From Tenebrio molitor (Eukaryota > Arthropoda > Insecta > Coleoptera > Tenebrionidae): a DNA stretch of 64,000 nt. This document shows positions 34,296 through 46,963 of the stretch, piece by piece. Location of the stretch: NCBI RefSeq assembly GCF_963966145.1, contig NC_091051.1, positions 7,006,001 through 7,070,000 of the forward strand, given 5' to 3'. The notes under the pieces were generated by a model that saw only the letters and a list, made by a program, of their open reading frames with translations, ran no database searches and was not told the origin of the DNA. Position 1 is the first letter of the stretch; the number at the start of each line of letters is the position of its first letter. A program made the position numbers and the translations under genes.

Positions 34296-34761
34296 TTTGC
34301 TCGATACCTGCCTTGAAAGTGAGTCATAGTTACCAGTAAGTGAAGGTTTCTCTTTCATTCACTTCACTTTCACTCATCCTTTTTCGCTCACTGTCTTTCA
34401 CTCACTGGTTTGCATTCACGCATAATCGAAATTCGATTTTACCAAAAGAATCTGTTTGTTACATTTGGTATAATCTTTTATCATCCATTCCCACAATTTC
34501 AACAACGTACACACAACCACTTTATTGACGTTACAGGACTTTGTTTATTTTGTATTTTATTTTTTTCCATACCAACAGATCCGTCCAAAAATGTATCTTA
34601 TTTTTATTTAAAATTTTGGATACAAAGTTTCAGACTCACTTAATAAGGAGGTATCGAACAAAACCAAATACAGCACTCGAGAGTAAGGCCCCCTTTCGTT
34701 CACTTAAATCTTAAATTGCATCACGTAAACGCAAGCTTTGCCTTTTTCACTCTTACTGTAA
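34296..34761 (+). mobile_element. Family G TIR element plus shared right flank, copy 2
   Basis: The ends TTTGCTCGATACCTGCC and the complement of GGAGGTATCGAACAAA match copy 1 (15630-16138) in the same direction, as do the interior (CCACTTTATTGACGTTACAG) and the right flank to TACTGTAA. Confidence 0.72.
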
Positions 34762-35947
34762 ATAACTATATGTAAATTTTCACAGTTTGGGGAACTTATT
34801 TCACATCCACACTTTAGACTTTAGTACATTTGATCTTAGCCAAATGTTTACACAGAAAGAAGATCTGGTGGTGTTTCCTTATCATCACTCTTATCACTTT
34901 CACCACCGTTTTCTCTCATTTTATGATGATAATTATGTAAATAAATACATACATTTTTAGCTGGTTATTATGTACTTATGTTACGAAATGACAGTAAAAA
35001 AATCATTTTTTTTCTTTGCGCTCCACTCGTGTGCATAAGCTTCCCTCTTGTAAAAAAAAGTAGTGCTTTATACACATGTTGCATAAACAACCATTTTCTA
35101 TCTGTTTTCTTCCTTATATGTCAACAATTTTGTATTTTTCTTAGAACGCAATCTGTCAAGTTCTCATTTTCACAAAAAAACATTGAAAATAATTTCACTT
35201 TTTGTTCTAATAACTTCTTTAAAAATTACGAATTACATACCTAATTGATTTTTCAGTCCTTATTTTTTCTTTCCTTCTCTTGCTAAATTTATCAAAAATT
35301 TATTTATACATGCATATATTTATCATCAAACAAAACAAAAAAAAATTGCCATCCACAAACTATTTTTTTTGTTGTTATAATTTCCATATTTCTCGAGATT
35401 TATTTCCGTTAGATTGAATCATCTTTTATTTTTTTATCCGAGTGAGTTCTCCTTTTTTCTCGTGCTGTATTTAAGCATTCGGCATTTAATTTTTTTCTCT
35501 GTTGATACTAAAACCCTCACCCCATTTATTTTTGTGCTACAGGTTCCATTATTTTATTTCGATTTTTACTATATCCAACTTGCCTTTCTGCCATTTCTTT
35601 CAGTAGCTAATAGTGTTTTCTTGTCGTTTTCGCTTACGGCCCATGGTTCCGGTCAATAAATTACACACTCCCTACAATATTCTCATAAATTCTCTTGTTT
35701 GTTGACTTTCTTCAATTTTTACTTAATAGAGAGACACCATATTTCTTGCAATTGTTTTGTTCTTATTAACTACATTAATTGATTCCTGAATTTTTTCCCT
35801 ACGAAATCTATACTGATTTAACCTTAAAATGATACGCCTTTGCTCAAAATTTGTTATTTATTGAAAAATTCCACGGAAAATACAAATTAATTGTTATAAC
35901 ATACTTTCAGATTGGACAACATGGTTAGCAACCATAACAAAACAAAA
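34762..35947. other. T-rich non-coding tract
   Basis: Strand-asymmetric, T-rich and repeat-free by eye; the short ORFs are phenylalanine-rich artefacts of composition. Confidence 0.4.
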
Positions 35948-35973
35948 CACTAGATGCGGGTCTTTAGTCAGGG

Positions 35974-36109
35974 TTGCCAAACTAAAATCAGCTTTCCATA
36001 GCCGCCTAAGATGCACATTTATAATGATTAATGCATTAAGTATACATATACTCAATTTCATATTAATGTGCATCTAAGCAAGCCATGAAAATCTGATTTT
36101 CTGTTGGTA
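35974..36109. mobile_element. Family L short TIR element
   Basis: The left end AAAATCAGCTTTCCATAG..TAAGATGCACATT pairs with the right end AATGTGCATCTAAG..ATGAAAATCTGATTTT, about 45 bp. The core is only about 40 bp. Similarity may extend outwards to 35948 and 36130. Confidence 0.6.
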
Positions 36110-36130
36110 TTAGAGCTAAAGCTAGTGACT

Positions 36131-39100
36131 TTGACTTTCAAAGTTGCTTGCTCTGTGCGAACCCGATTTGACTAATTTTTCAGTTTTTGTGCATTTTAAC
36201 ATTGCTGATTTCGAAAGCAATGTTACATCTTTTTACTGATTAAATTAAAGTAATTCTTATTTGTTTTTGTTTTTGTATTTTTACCAAATAAAGATTTATT
36301 GGACATGACCTTCATAAATGTGACTTTTGTAATGTAACTAAATTAAAGGTGCTTTTACAAATGCACAGCTCACTTGATGAACATTTATATGAAATCAATT
36401 ATACGTACACTTTCAGGCACTTTAGGTAATGATTTATTTGTTTCCAAAATTTTATTCTTTGTGGCACGTTTCTTATATCTAGATAGATATTTGGTAACAT
36501 ACAAAAGCAATTGTAAAATAAATTTTTGTTTTTATTATATTATTATTAAATTCAATCTGTTTATCAATTTTAGTACTTTTAGTACTCTAATTTTTGAAAT
36601 ATTTCCGTAAAGAATTAGTCAAAACAAAACAAACATAATGCAACAATTTTCTTTACAACTTGGTAAACGTCGTCATAAGTATGGTCAGCTTCTTCGGGGG
36701 GAAAACATTTCTGAAATTCTTGATAACAGGCAACAAAAAACGAGATTAAATTTAAGAAAGGACATGCAAACATTTTTTTGATCTCATATTATACTAGACT
36801 AATAGATAACTGTTAGTAAAACACGATGTCCAGCATACGGAATGTTTGCCACACTTACGTTTTGTGCTCTAACCTAATTAGTCTGTAATTATAATCCCAA
36901 CATTTTTTTAAGAATACTATTACGACGGCTCTTCAACGTCCTCCTTTTTTCAGAATGAAAATTTCATTAGCGTCAGTTCAGCTTTCCGTTCGTATTCTTA
37001 GCAACTGACGGAGCCTTTTTTCCTAAAATATTCTTTTAATTGAACATCCTATGCTAGTGACCGAGAGTGCATGCCCGGTAGTAGCTAATTAATTTTTTGT
37101 TTACCATATGATGTAGATGGTGGATTAGAAAGAGTGCATAATGAGAAGTTGCGGATGATTAATGGTGGCGTTTGGTTTCTTGCTAACTTAATTATATTCC
37201 ACTCTTTGTTTTATTAATCGTGATATTCCAGAACTGGCAAGGCGAATATGTTGCTTTCTTCAGTCGACCGTACAATTTCTGCCGTTTCTTCAAAAATACT
37301 AAAGAAAACTCCTTATACATAATGCATTGTTGCCACTTACTTGGCATTCAATTGTCATAATATCTTGATATGGTGAGCTCAAAGGATAGCGGTTTCGAAT
37401 CGACGCAAAAAATATGATGAAATACGGTAACGTCTATGTTAATGTGAATTTTAAATTGAGTCATCGCAAAAACTGGAAACTTCGATTCTTGACTGCCGTG
37501 GTAAAAAATCAATTTTACTCGGTTGCACTGTTAAATACCTTCTGGAAATTATTTTAAATTGTACGGTTTGTGTAATTAAGTCCGGCATTAATAAAACAGG
37601 TGTGAGAATTTGACTTTTTCCTGGTTATTTTTTCATTAAAAGTCACTCTTGCGTGTTGATCTAATTTTTAATGACCCACTATTAGATTTTATGACACCAT
37701 AAGAATTCAAATCGCTCTCTTCACGTGGAATACTTAGAAGCTCTACTAAAATGAGATTAAGAAAAACCTTCATTCCAGAGACATGAGCGAGCACTTATAC
37801 CATCCGCATACCACATGCAAATTGTTTTTAAATATTACATATCTGATCTCTCAGCCGTAATTTATAATGCATGAAACATATGCTGGGTAAAATGCAACGT
37901 AAATGCACCGGCAGTCTACTTTGTGCGACAATGAATAACTTATTTTATATAGACAACTAAACTATCTCCATCGAACCAATTACTGTGCAGGAGCAAACCA
38001 ATTGCATCATTAATGAGGCGAGTTAGTGAGGTTAGTAAAATACTGAGAAATAGTGCTGCGGTTGCATAGACAAAAAATTATGCAGGTAATAAAATGTGCA
38101 TCGTAAAAACAAACAGCGCCCTTGGGATGGGCAGACTTGTCTCGCCACGGCTCAATTAAACCAAAAGGATATCCAACCCGACGAATAATAGGATTCGGAT
38201 AAAAAGAAATAGAATGATGAATTCGTGTCCTTTAGGAATATCTAGAAAACATTTACTACCGCTGACTAATAATGACGGCAGCTGAAAGAGAAAGAAAAAC
38301 ACATTTCCGACGGGCTTCAAGTCTGGACTTCTCCAGACAAGTCCCTTATCGAAATTCCGACCTCATGAAAGAATCATGTGGCAATATGAGATTTTTTATT
38401 AGCTTGCATTAACACGAATATATGGATTGCAGAAATGAAAAATATTTTCTTCCGAAATCTCGACCTAAAAGACACATTCCTGCCGTTTTCGTCTGCGTTT
38501 TTTGGAATTTTTAAAATAATAATTTGCATTAACGAAGAATATGTAAAAATAACTCTTTTAAACTGATTTTAATGTACACACTCTTAAGCTAAGTTCTTAT
38601 AGTAGAGTAAGACACTTTTGTCAGGTCTTTCCTTGAAATCTAAATAACAGTTTACAAATTTAAATAAGTCAAAAATAAGACAAGCTTTAGTTACTAATAC
38701 CTATTCAGAAAGTATTTTAAAAACAGATTAAAAAAACTTTCAGTACAACATATTTGGCGCCCTCTATCCACAAACTCGCAAGACATTCACTTTGCTCACT
38801 AGTGAGAAAATATTATTTCCTGACTAGTGATTCATTGCCATCTTTGCTAACTATTTTCAGTGAGCAAAAACCACTAAAATCCAATGATCCTGGAAACAAA
38901 TCTTTCTCTGATTATTTCCTTCATGTGTTTAGCAACCAATTGCGTGACAAATATTGACCAATCAAAACGAGAAAACAAAAACTAACCCGATGAAATTTCT
39001 CTAAAATGCACATGTGCCATAATCTGATAAAAAATGTCGGTACCAGATTTTTTTATTTTAATTATTTTGAATAAAAAGGATTGGAAATAATCCGTTTGGT

Positions 39101-39146
39101 TTCATTCTATTCATTCAGGAAATAATCAGCCGTATACCCCTCGTGA
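36131..39146. other. Long tract without a recognisable gene
   Basis: AT-rich, single-copy looking. No ORF exceeds 80 codons. Confidence 0.45.
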
Positions 39147-39336
39147 AAAATTTTAATATCGGCAATTTTTTGCTAATGAACTCAAACATCCATAAATTAT
39201 TCGGTCAGAACACCAATTATTATCAAATAAAGGCCCTCGACTTCGTCTCGTGCTCTTATTTGCTAATAATTGGTCTTCTGACATCATTTATGGATGTTTT
39301 CGTTCATTAGCAAAAAAATTTCCGATAAAAATTTTT
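39147..39336. mobile_element. Family M palindromic element
   Basis: Arms of about 80 bp (39147-39227 and 39254-39336) share TTTGCTAATGAAC, CATCCATAAAT and CAATTATTA words. A loop of about 26 bases reads CCCTCGACTTCGTCTCGTGC. The whole element could fold as one hairpin. Confidence 0.7.
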
Positions 39337-42300
39337 GCACTTGGGACATAATAAGTGATTATTAAACTAAAAAGTGAAAGCAAACGTTTAAATTTTCTTA
39401 AATTGTCTTTGAAATATTTCATCACTACAGCTCATTTATTCACTTCTGATTCATCTGTAATTCATATAATCCTTATTCTACATACTTACAAAATAAATGT
39501 TTTTGGTTTTAAAACATTATTGCTGTTCTTTTACAAACTAAATTAAACCAATTTCCTTTACTGATATTTCTTCTCTCTTTCAATTTTCCAAACTTTCAAT
39601 TGAATAAATCTGATTAATTTCCTTTCACGTACCTACATATTAACGCTCATATTTTCCGCTAATGGTGGTTGTCTCACTTAAATTAATTTTGAACGAAACT
39701 AACAGAAAAGTGTCACTAGCTTGCAGTGCGCCATTTATTTCTTCCCTCTCTCAACGACGAAATCTCTTTGCACGGCTTAAATCCCAGTTCTAGTCGTAAT
39801 AATAATTAATTGGCCGACCTATGATGCAGTGTTTTGTGATTGATGGTTTTGAGGTCAACGATTAAAGATAATGGCTGGAGTGGCAACGCACTTTTTCAGA
39901 ACTCGGGACAAGCAATTTTCGTGACATTTGCAAATGGCAACGAGTCGTGGTCTCCGAAAAATTCGGGAGATTTCCGGACATGCGAAAAGATTTTTATCTG
40001 GTGAAGTTAATCCGATTCCGTACGTCTTTGTCCGCGGTTAATTTACCAGAGAAGTTTTTCCAATCAAGATATTGTGTTGGAAGAGTGACGAGCCGCCGCT
40101 GTCCGCGACTGCGGCCATTTGATTCCCGTTCACCCGTCCGTGTACTTATTCCGCAGCATCATTTATCGTTTTAATGTGTTTAAGTTTGTTTATTCGGCAT
40201 TGTGTTCGTTTTTGCGGGGAAAAGTTGACCGTGAAGAGGTGGCCCAGTAAAAAGAGGGACAATATGTGATCAATCCAGTTTTGTTTCCTCTAGGTGGTTA
40301 TTGGGACGGTTATGGTGCTGCTGCGAGTCGAAAGTTTTCGAGGAAGTTCCTGATGGACGATTTATCCTTGGCGAAGCAAGGAATGATGAAAATGGCCGTC
40401 GTTTGAGTGGCATAATCGCGGATGCGGCAAAATACTAACTTGGCATAAATATGGCGGTTTTTATCTGCGTTTTCCGTGTACTTTATATTCGAAATATTAT
40501 GGTACGGAAAACGTCGTAAATTTCAGCAGTGAATTTGTATTCAGGGATATGATAACCAACAATAAGTCGCGGGTTTTACGGGACTCGTCGACATTTTATG
40601 GTAATGGTGTCCTCAGTGGCCGAGACACTTTCAATGCTCCCAACAAAACGTCGTTTTATTCCGAGATAATTGCGCGGGAAAGTAGGGCAAGATAATGGCA
40701 ATAAGGTGGTCCGGTGTGATCCGGGCTTTCCTGAGGGCCTGAAAAATCGCGATTGCGAGATACGATTCAAGACGGGTCCTCGACCGCGTCACATAATGCA
40801 CCGAAGAAATTACCATATACAAACTTCGCCGAGATTCTGTAATATTCATAATAGTTTCTCATTTCCCTGAGCAGCCATTCAATCTGGATGCCCTGCACAG
40901 ATACAATGTACAACTCCAGGACCCACTCGCCGAATAGATTTATATTTCGCGCAACGTGTATTTACGTTGAGAAAATGAGAGCGAACGCTTCACCCCCGAA
41001 ATAAAACCTGAAAGCTCTCCACATTGTCAAGAGAGCGAAATTTCGCCCGGGGCTTTCAAATTAACTCCGCCGTAATCTCCACCAATAAAATTAATGGAAA
41101 CTCGAAAATATGCTAAGACGTCGCTCCACCTACGCCGGGTCCACTCGTCCTGGCCCCGGGAGTCGGAGATATTGGATTAGCTGGAGGTATCCGCACCGGC
41201 TTCGAATATCGCCTCTGAATAGGCAGTGATTGTGAATAGGACGAGTATAAAGACTCGGTGATTGAATGGTAGCAAAAATCATCTCGGTTTGATCAGGACA
41301 TGACAACCGAGGATTATTCTCGCTTTAAATCCGAGAAAGGACCACAAGAATACCGCACAGTGGTCCTTCGTGTAAGTGGCAGCTACCGTCGCCATCTATC
41401 GGAGCGCGATTGAACGAGCTTTGTATCACAAATTTAATAAAATGAATATTGGAACAAATAATTTTTGTTGGAGTGTTTTTACGCAGAAGGATTTTTATAA
41501 TCAATATTTACGCTCAGTAATTCCTTTCGCAGACATTCTACATTATTGTTACTGCATGGATAAAGTCTTATTATGTCATTCATTGGCGTTAGGTAATGAA
41601 GTTTATTATCACACTAGTGAAGTAATGAATTCAGTTTGTAAATCTTGAAGATATAAAAATTCTTGGAAACCTGTCACCAGGATGATGTCTAATTTTAGGA
41701 AGGAAAAAAAAATATATCAAAAAAATTTAATTTTGAAAAATTTTAGTTACTTTTTTTTTCCATTATCTAAGCGTGAATATCTTCGAAACTGCAAATAACA
41801 CTCTATAAAGCAAATAAACTTTTTATTTGAAATCTACAACTCCGTTCTTGTAGTTCTGGAGCTGTTTCGGGAGGTGGAGAGGTTGTAGTCATCACAAATA
41901 TTTTACCTGTTATTTCGCGTGACTTATATGGCTTCTAACACACTAGTACCATAAAAAACTATTATTTGTCGTCGTGTTTTTTAATTATACTTATTAACCA
42001 TGAAGAACATTGCTGTGGATAAATATGATAAAGTATTTATTTATGCATAGGTTTAATGTGAAAGGTAGCACATAAGCATAACCGTAACGAATCTTCATGT
42101 CCTCCAAATGGCGGGGTACTTTTGTGCGCGTAAAAGGTCTGTAACCTTGTTAGTCGCAAAACGAAAATTTGAAAGATACTTGAACATCACGTCTCCTAAA
42201 AGCTTCCACTTCTTCCGAAAATCCACTACCGAATCTCTGCTCTGAATAGTAAACACTTTCTCCAGATTGCTCTTATTGTTCCATTTTAACTAAAGCAGCG

Positions 42301-43670
42301 ATCCTCGATTAATTTCAATTTGTTTAATTCCTTCCATACGTAACAATTAAAACTTTCCGAACGGTTTGCATTGTAAGTGGCGTTTTTGTGAATCGTCGAA
42401 CGTCTTAAGGACACCTTTGTTCGAGAGCAATTATCTCCGCGTTAATGCAGTTCCTTATCACTACAATTGCATTTGTCCAAGTACTTATTAGCGTTTTATG
42501 AAAAAAACGAGGATAAGATCTGGCAAAGTAGACGCGTTTTGTGTCCGCCCGAGATATTTGCCATTAATTCTCGTTATCTCCCCGCCAATAAATCCTAAAT
42601 TAAGAAGATAGTGTAAGAAATATATCAACGCTATAACAATAATTATAAGCTTCTGATACGTTGTTGGGCCATAAATAATCCACCTGCGGACGCCAAATCG
42701 CGCGTTAATTTCGACGATTGGTGGCGGCGGCGGCGGCGTGAGCGTCGCGACGCCACAAGAAAAATGCCGGGGCCATTTGACGCTGCCCTTAGCTTAATTA
42801 AATTATGTATACTAGGCGTTTCGCTCATTGTCGGCAATAAATACCGGCGAAAGAATGACAAGTCGCGGTGGTCGTTAATATTCCTTTATACACAGCCAGC
42901 GCATATAGGGAATTTTTAAGGCGACTCTTAAATCATTTTTTTATTCACCGGTATGAAATCTCGCATGTGTGCCTCATTTATTAACAACAACTGGACGGCT
43001 TTGTGGCCATTGCAAGACCCAGTGTGACGTCTTTCTGAACGTAAGCCAACGAAAAAGCCAAGACTCGCCGAAAATTTAATTGTTCTTACCATATACTCGC
43101 ATATAAACAGAGTTTAATTGGTATGAAGAATAATTTATGGACGGCTCGGTTGTCTTGCCTGCATTTTTCAAACTGCCAATTAAAATTTTAATATTCGAAG
43201 CGAATAAATTCTTGCGGAAACGTTTCAAATGGAGTCGATACGGTCCTGACTGAGGGAAACACGTCACCAAGGACTTTCAACAGGACCAGAAGCAAAAGTG
43301 AAGACTGACCTGTATTCGTCCTTTGTTAAGTTTACATAAACAATTCTTTTTCAACCCTGTTTAGCGTCTAAGACATAAAACATCCTTCAGGATTGCAATC
43401 TGGGACCACTTCTTATTCCGAATTTCTTCAACGATTTTTAAAGTGAAAACTTCTTTAGGTGAACCTCATACTTTATTATTCGGGGGCAGTGAATTAATTT
43501 TCAACCGCCACGCATCACGCGTCACGCCGTCACGTCACACACTCCGAGCTGAAAGGCTCACTCGAGTAAATTCAGCTGTGCGTTACTTTCAGGATTAGCC
43601 ATATGTAAAAACGATAAAGACACGACAAACATTGTAAATTCACAGATGGATGTAGTATTTAGTAATAATA
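39337..43670. other. Long tract without a recognisable gene
   Basis: 39780-41300 and 42480-43300 are GC-richer and unique-looking; 41640-42480 is AT-rich. A GGC-repeat (GGCGGCGGCGGCGGCG) occurs near 42723. ORFs stay below about 90 codons and carry no recognised domain. Confidence 0.45.
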
Positions 43671-44065
43671 TACAGGGTATTTCACGAGTGATAATGAGCC
43701 CAACGGAAGTGAAAATGCAACCCACAATACAGTTGCAGCACTAAGGTAAATAAAACAAAGAGTTTTTGGAAAAATGTTTATTATCTGCATAAACGTGCAA
43801 CGGCAGAGACATTTTTATTACATTCGCCTTAAATCAGGATCATGTCTCTTTTCTCATCCTTCGAATATATTTTAGTCGTCGCAATTTTAACTTTTTTGTA
43901 AATGTCAATTGTGACAAATGAAATTATGACAAGCAAAGCTCATGAATTCATAATTTCATTTTAAAACAATATGATATTTAAAACATCCACGTTAGCGTTG
44001 CAAATGTATTGTGGGTTGCATTTTCAATTCCGCCGGGTTCATTATCACTCGTGAAATACCCTGTA
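43671..44065. mobile_element. Family E TIR element
   Basis: Ends of about 60 bp are nearly identical inverted copies: TACAGGGTATTTCACGAGTG at 43671 and its complement ending at 44065, continuing through TGCAACCCACAATACA. The core of about 275 bp is non-coding. The terminal TA fits a TA target duplication. Its right end directly touches the family F element. Confidence 0.82.
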
Positions 44066-44066
44066 A

Positions 44067-44890
44067 AGTCCAATTTTTACCATTTTGAGGTGACGTCACT
44101 ATTTCCTTCCTCGCTTTCTCTCTATTGAAACGACAGAAACAGAAAAAAACAAAAAAGCGGCACGTTTTTTATTGTTGGTTAATTTGTGGTTATTTAATGC
44201 TCCTGTCAATTTGACAATTTTTAATTTCTTCCACTTATTACATTGATTACAAACATAGCATTTCGAAGCAACAAATTTGAAACATAATAGTTAAAGTAAA
44301 ATCGGTATAGATGTGAATTGTCAGTGTCAAAGTTTTTAAAAATTCAGTAATTGTGCCGCTAAAAAATGTGAAAAGATATTGACAATTTTTGCTGAGAATG
44401 TACGTATGTCAAATGCTAAGAGTGAGGTTATAATATTGAAGCACACTTTTTCTTTTGCGGAAAGCAATGTTCGTTTCTTTTGTAAACTCATTTTTCTTTC
44501 AATAAAATGTTCGAATTTATAACTTGTATAAATCTGTCACGTTTGACGATTGACGCCAGAACAAAACTTAAATTCAAAAATCCCGGGAAGCGCGCCTAGT
44601 AATTTTAGCTGTTACCAACTAAACGTCATTTTGACAATTCACATTTATAACGATTTTACAAATATTTAAACGCTATTCAAAAATCAAAAAACCATTGTAG
44701 TGCAAATAACACACATTTTTCATGACATTTCCTATTATTATCACAGTGACAGATATGTAATTTGCACCACAATGATTTTTTGATTTTTGAACAGCGTTTA
44801 TGATCAATTCAAATTTTTTTCTGATCCTAGCTCAAACATACGTAAAGTTACTAGATAATGACGTCATCGCAAAAGGGTAAAAATTGGACT
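44067..44890. mobile_element. Family F TIR element with an inner palindrome
   Basis: The left end AGTCCAATTTTTACCATTTT..GATGACGTCA-like sequence pairs with the right end TGACGTCATCGCAAAAGGG..AATTGGACT, about 36 bp. The interior holds a second palindrome at 44667-44800. No protein is encoded. Confidence 0.7.
44667..44800. repeat. Inverted repeat inside family F element
   Basis: Arms of about 40 bp, TAAACGCTATTCAAAAATC and its near complement at 44782-44800, flank a 53-bp core. It may be a nested insertion. Confidence 0.65.
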
Positions 44891-46737
44891 CTATATTACT
44901 TAAAATCAATTCCGCACGTAATAGAAGTTTTCACTTCTGCCGTGCGACACTCTTTTTTTTTCTAAATATCGTTCTGCTCCTTAAATCATCTTGTTACACT
45001 TATTTCTCTTAACAGTTCTTTTTTTCTTTTTTCTCTTTTCTTTCCTCTATTTATTTTTTTTTTATTATTTTTTTTATTCCCACCTCCATAGTATGTCTCT
45101 TGCAAAAATATCCTTTTGAACCAATTAATCCACTCTTTTTTCTTTTTTCGTCATTTGCTGGGATTTTTCCTCACTTTCAAGTTTATTTAGACAATGGTAT
45201 TAATTTTTCGTTGCCGCTCTTTCATCTTTCCTCACTCTGCCTACCTACTCAGTCCACTTGACTCTCTTTCTTTTCTTCCGTTTCACTTTTCCTTTGCCTA
45301 TGACACTAATTGTTCCTTGTGTGGTTTGACATTTTCATCATCACATTCCTTTCACCTCCCCCATAAAGCCGCTTTGAGGTCCACAGTGAGCTTCCGTCCA
45401 CAGTGAGCTTCCAAAATTGTCACAGCCTTCCTCCACACTCGAGATCGTGGTTGTCACGCCCTGTTCTTTTTGCATATTTGTCCGATGTTTCATTACAACC
45501 GTAGGTGCAATATTTAGTTGTCGTTAAACAATGATCACACTTGAATACCATATTTTGTTGTGGAGACACGGACAAATAAATACTTCGAGCCGCCGCTGGT
45601 GGTATGATGGATCGAGATGAGCGCTTTGCAGTGGTGGCAGTGGTGGCTTATGGTGCATCGTACAAAGTGCCGGCATAAAGGTGGAATGCTTCGTTTATTT
45701 GACGATAATTTTAGTTTTGCACGGCTGGCGTGCTTTCACCTGTTGCAAAAATATTATCAGTGAGGAGATTGAAACGGCGAACGTTTTCAGATTAAATTTA
45801 GAAATATGTTCGTCGGTCCGGAATTGACTTATTCCGGTATCACTGGGAGAAATATCGTTTCAGATTTGCATAACATTATTCGACAATGCGTTACAGATTA
45901 CTGTCATACGGTGTCGGTAATGTGGTTTATAATATTTTTAAAGATATTGAATTTTAATGTGGGCCAGCGTGGCGTCGCCTAATCCGATTTTTTTCGTTAA
46001 ATCGGTATTGATATTTAATACGGTAACTGCATGACGAATTCGTGAATGGAAACAGAATTTAAATACAAAGACATGGCGATAACGATGATTTATTCAAATC
46101 CCTCGCCACGAAATTAATTATAATTTTTATGCAGAGTAAGTATACAAAATAATCGGACGGGATGGCATAAATCACCAAATGAAAAATCGGGATATTTCGG
46201 TGTGGATTAATGAAGCCCAATTATTTTTAACAAGGGCTTACCGGTGCCATCCATCATTTATCGCATGCAACTCGTAATAATTCCAGTTAGATTCTTGTCG
46301 GAGATTGTATGTGAGTGTGTGTGTGTGCAACATAACGCGATTCTAAGATGTTATAAGGACATTTAGTCACTCCACGGTGTTCGAACCCCCACAGGGTGGA
46401 CGCCGGTACGAGGTAGCTCACATTACTCAAATCCAGACACGAGAAAACAATTGATTGATAAGCTAGATTTCCCGCCGGGAATAAATGCACGTCAGAAATT
46501 ATCAAAAACGGGACCGACAATAATATATCACGAGGACTTTTTACATTCAAACACGTTATTTTTGTACGCGCGGTCGACTTTTTTCAACTGCTGAAACGTC
46601 ACTCCAAACTTTTAAATTAAGTGGACTTTAAATGATTGTGCCCAAAGCTTTAACATCAATTTACGTCATAGAAATACCACGTGAGTGATTATCACACTGT
46701 CGCGTACGCAAGGAACAGTGTTGTAACGGTGAGGTGG
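44891..46737. other. Pyrimidine-rich then GC-richer non-coding DNA
   Basis: 45000-45080 is a long T/C-rich tract. A 17-bp direct tandem duplication (GTCCACAGTGAGCTTCC twice) lies at 45379-45412. 45560-46600 is GC-richer with a short GT-repeat near 46315. No gene is supported. Confidence 0.45.
45379..45412. repeat. Perfect 17-bp direct tandem duplication
   Basis: GTCCACAGTGAGCTTCC occurs twice with no spacer. Confidence 0.8.
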
Positions 46738-46963
46738 GTAGAGGTGTTGGATTCTGTCATGGGCTGCGACCTTGGAAATATCGGAAAACGTCGACTACTT
46801 TCAAATTCAAATAAATACACGTAGACGAGAGAGAGACGAAACTAACGCAGCGAATGACAATGTTTTTTGGTCGGTTTGTAGCACCTGCTTGAGCCCGATA
46901 TTCGTCCTTTAGGCAAATATGACTCATAGCTCATAGCCCATGAGAAAATCCAAGACTTCTACT
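46738..46963 (-). mobile_element. Family H TIR element, copy 2
   Basis: The ends TAGAGGTGTTGGATTCTGTC and the complement of GAGAAAATCCAAGACTTCTA match copy 1 (28126-28326) reversed, including AATACACGTAGACGAGAGAG and GAAAACGTCGACTACTTTC. Confidence 0.75.

Noticed and set aside
41376..41648. 90-codon ORF with orderly N-terminus
   Set aside because: It starts at GTG, not ATG, and the sequence after the first 20 codons is AT-driven with no motif.
46370..46400. T-loop-like GTTCGAACCCCC suggesting a tRNA gene
   Set aside because: No matching acceptor, D or anticodon stems could be placed around it.
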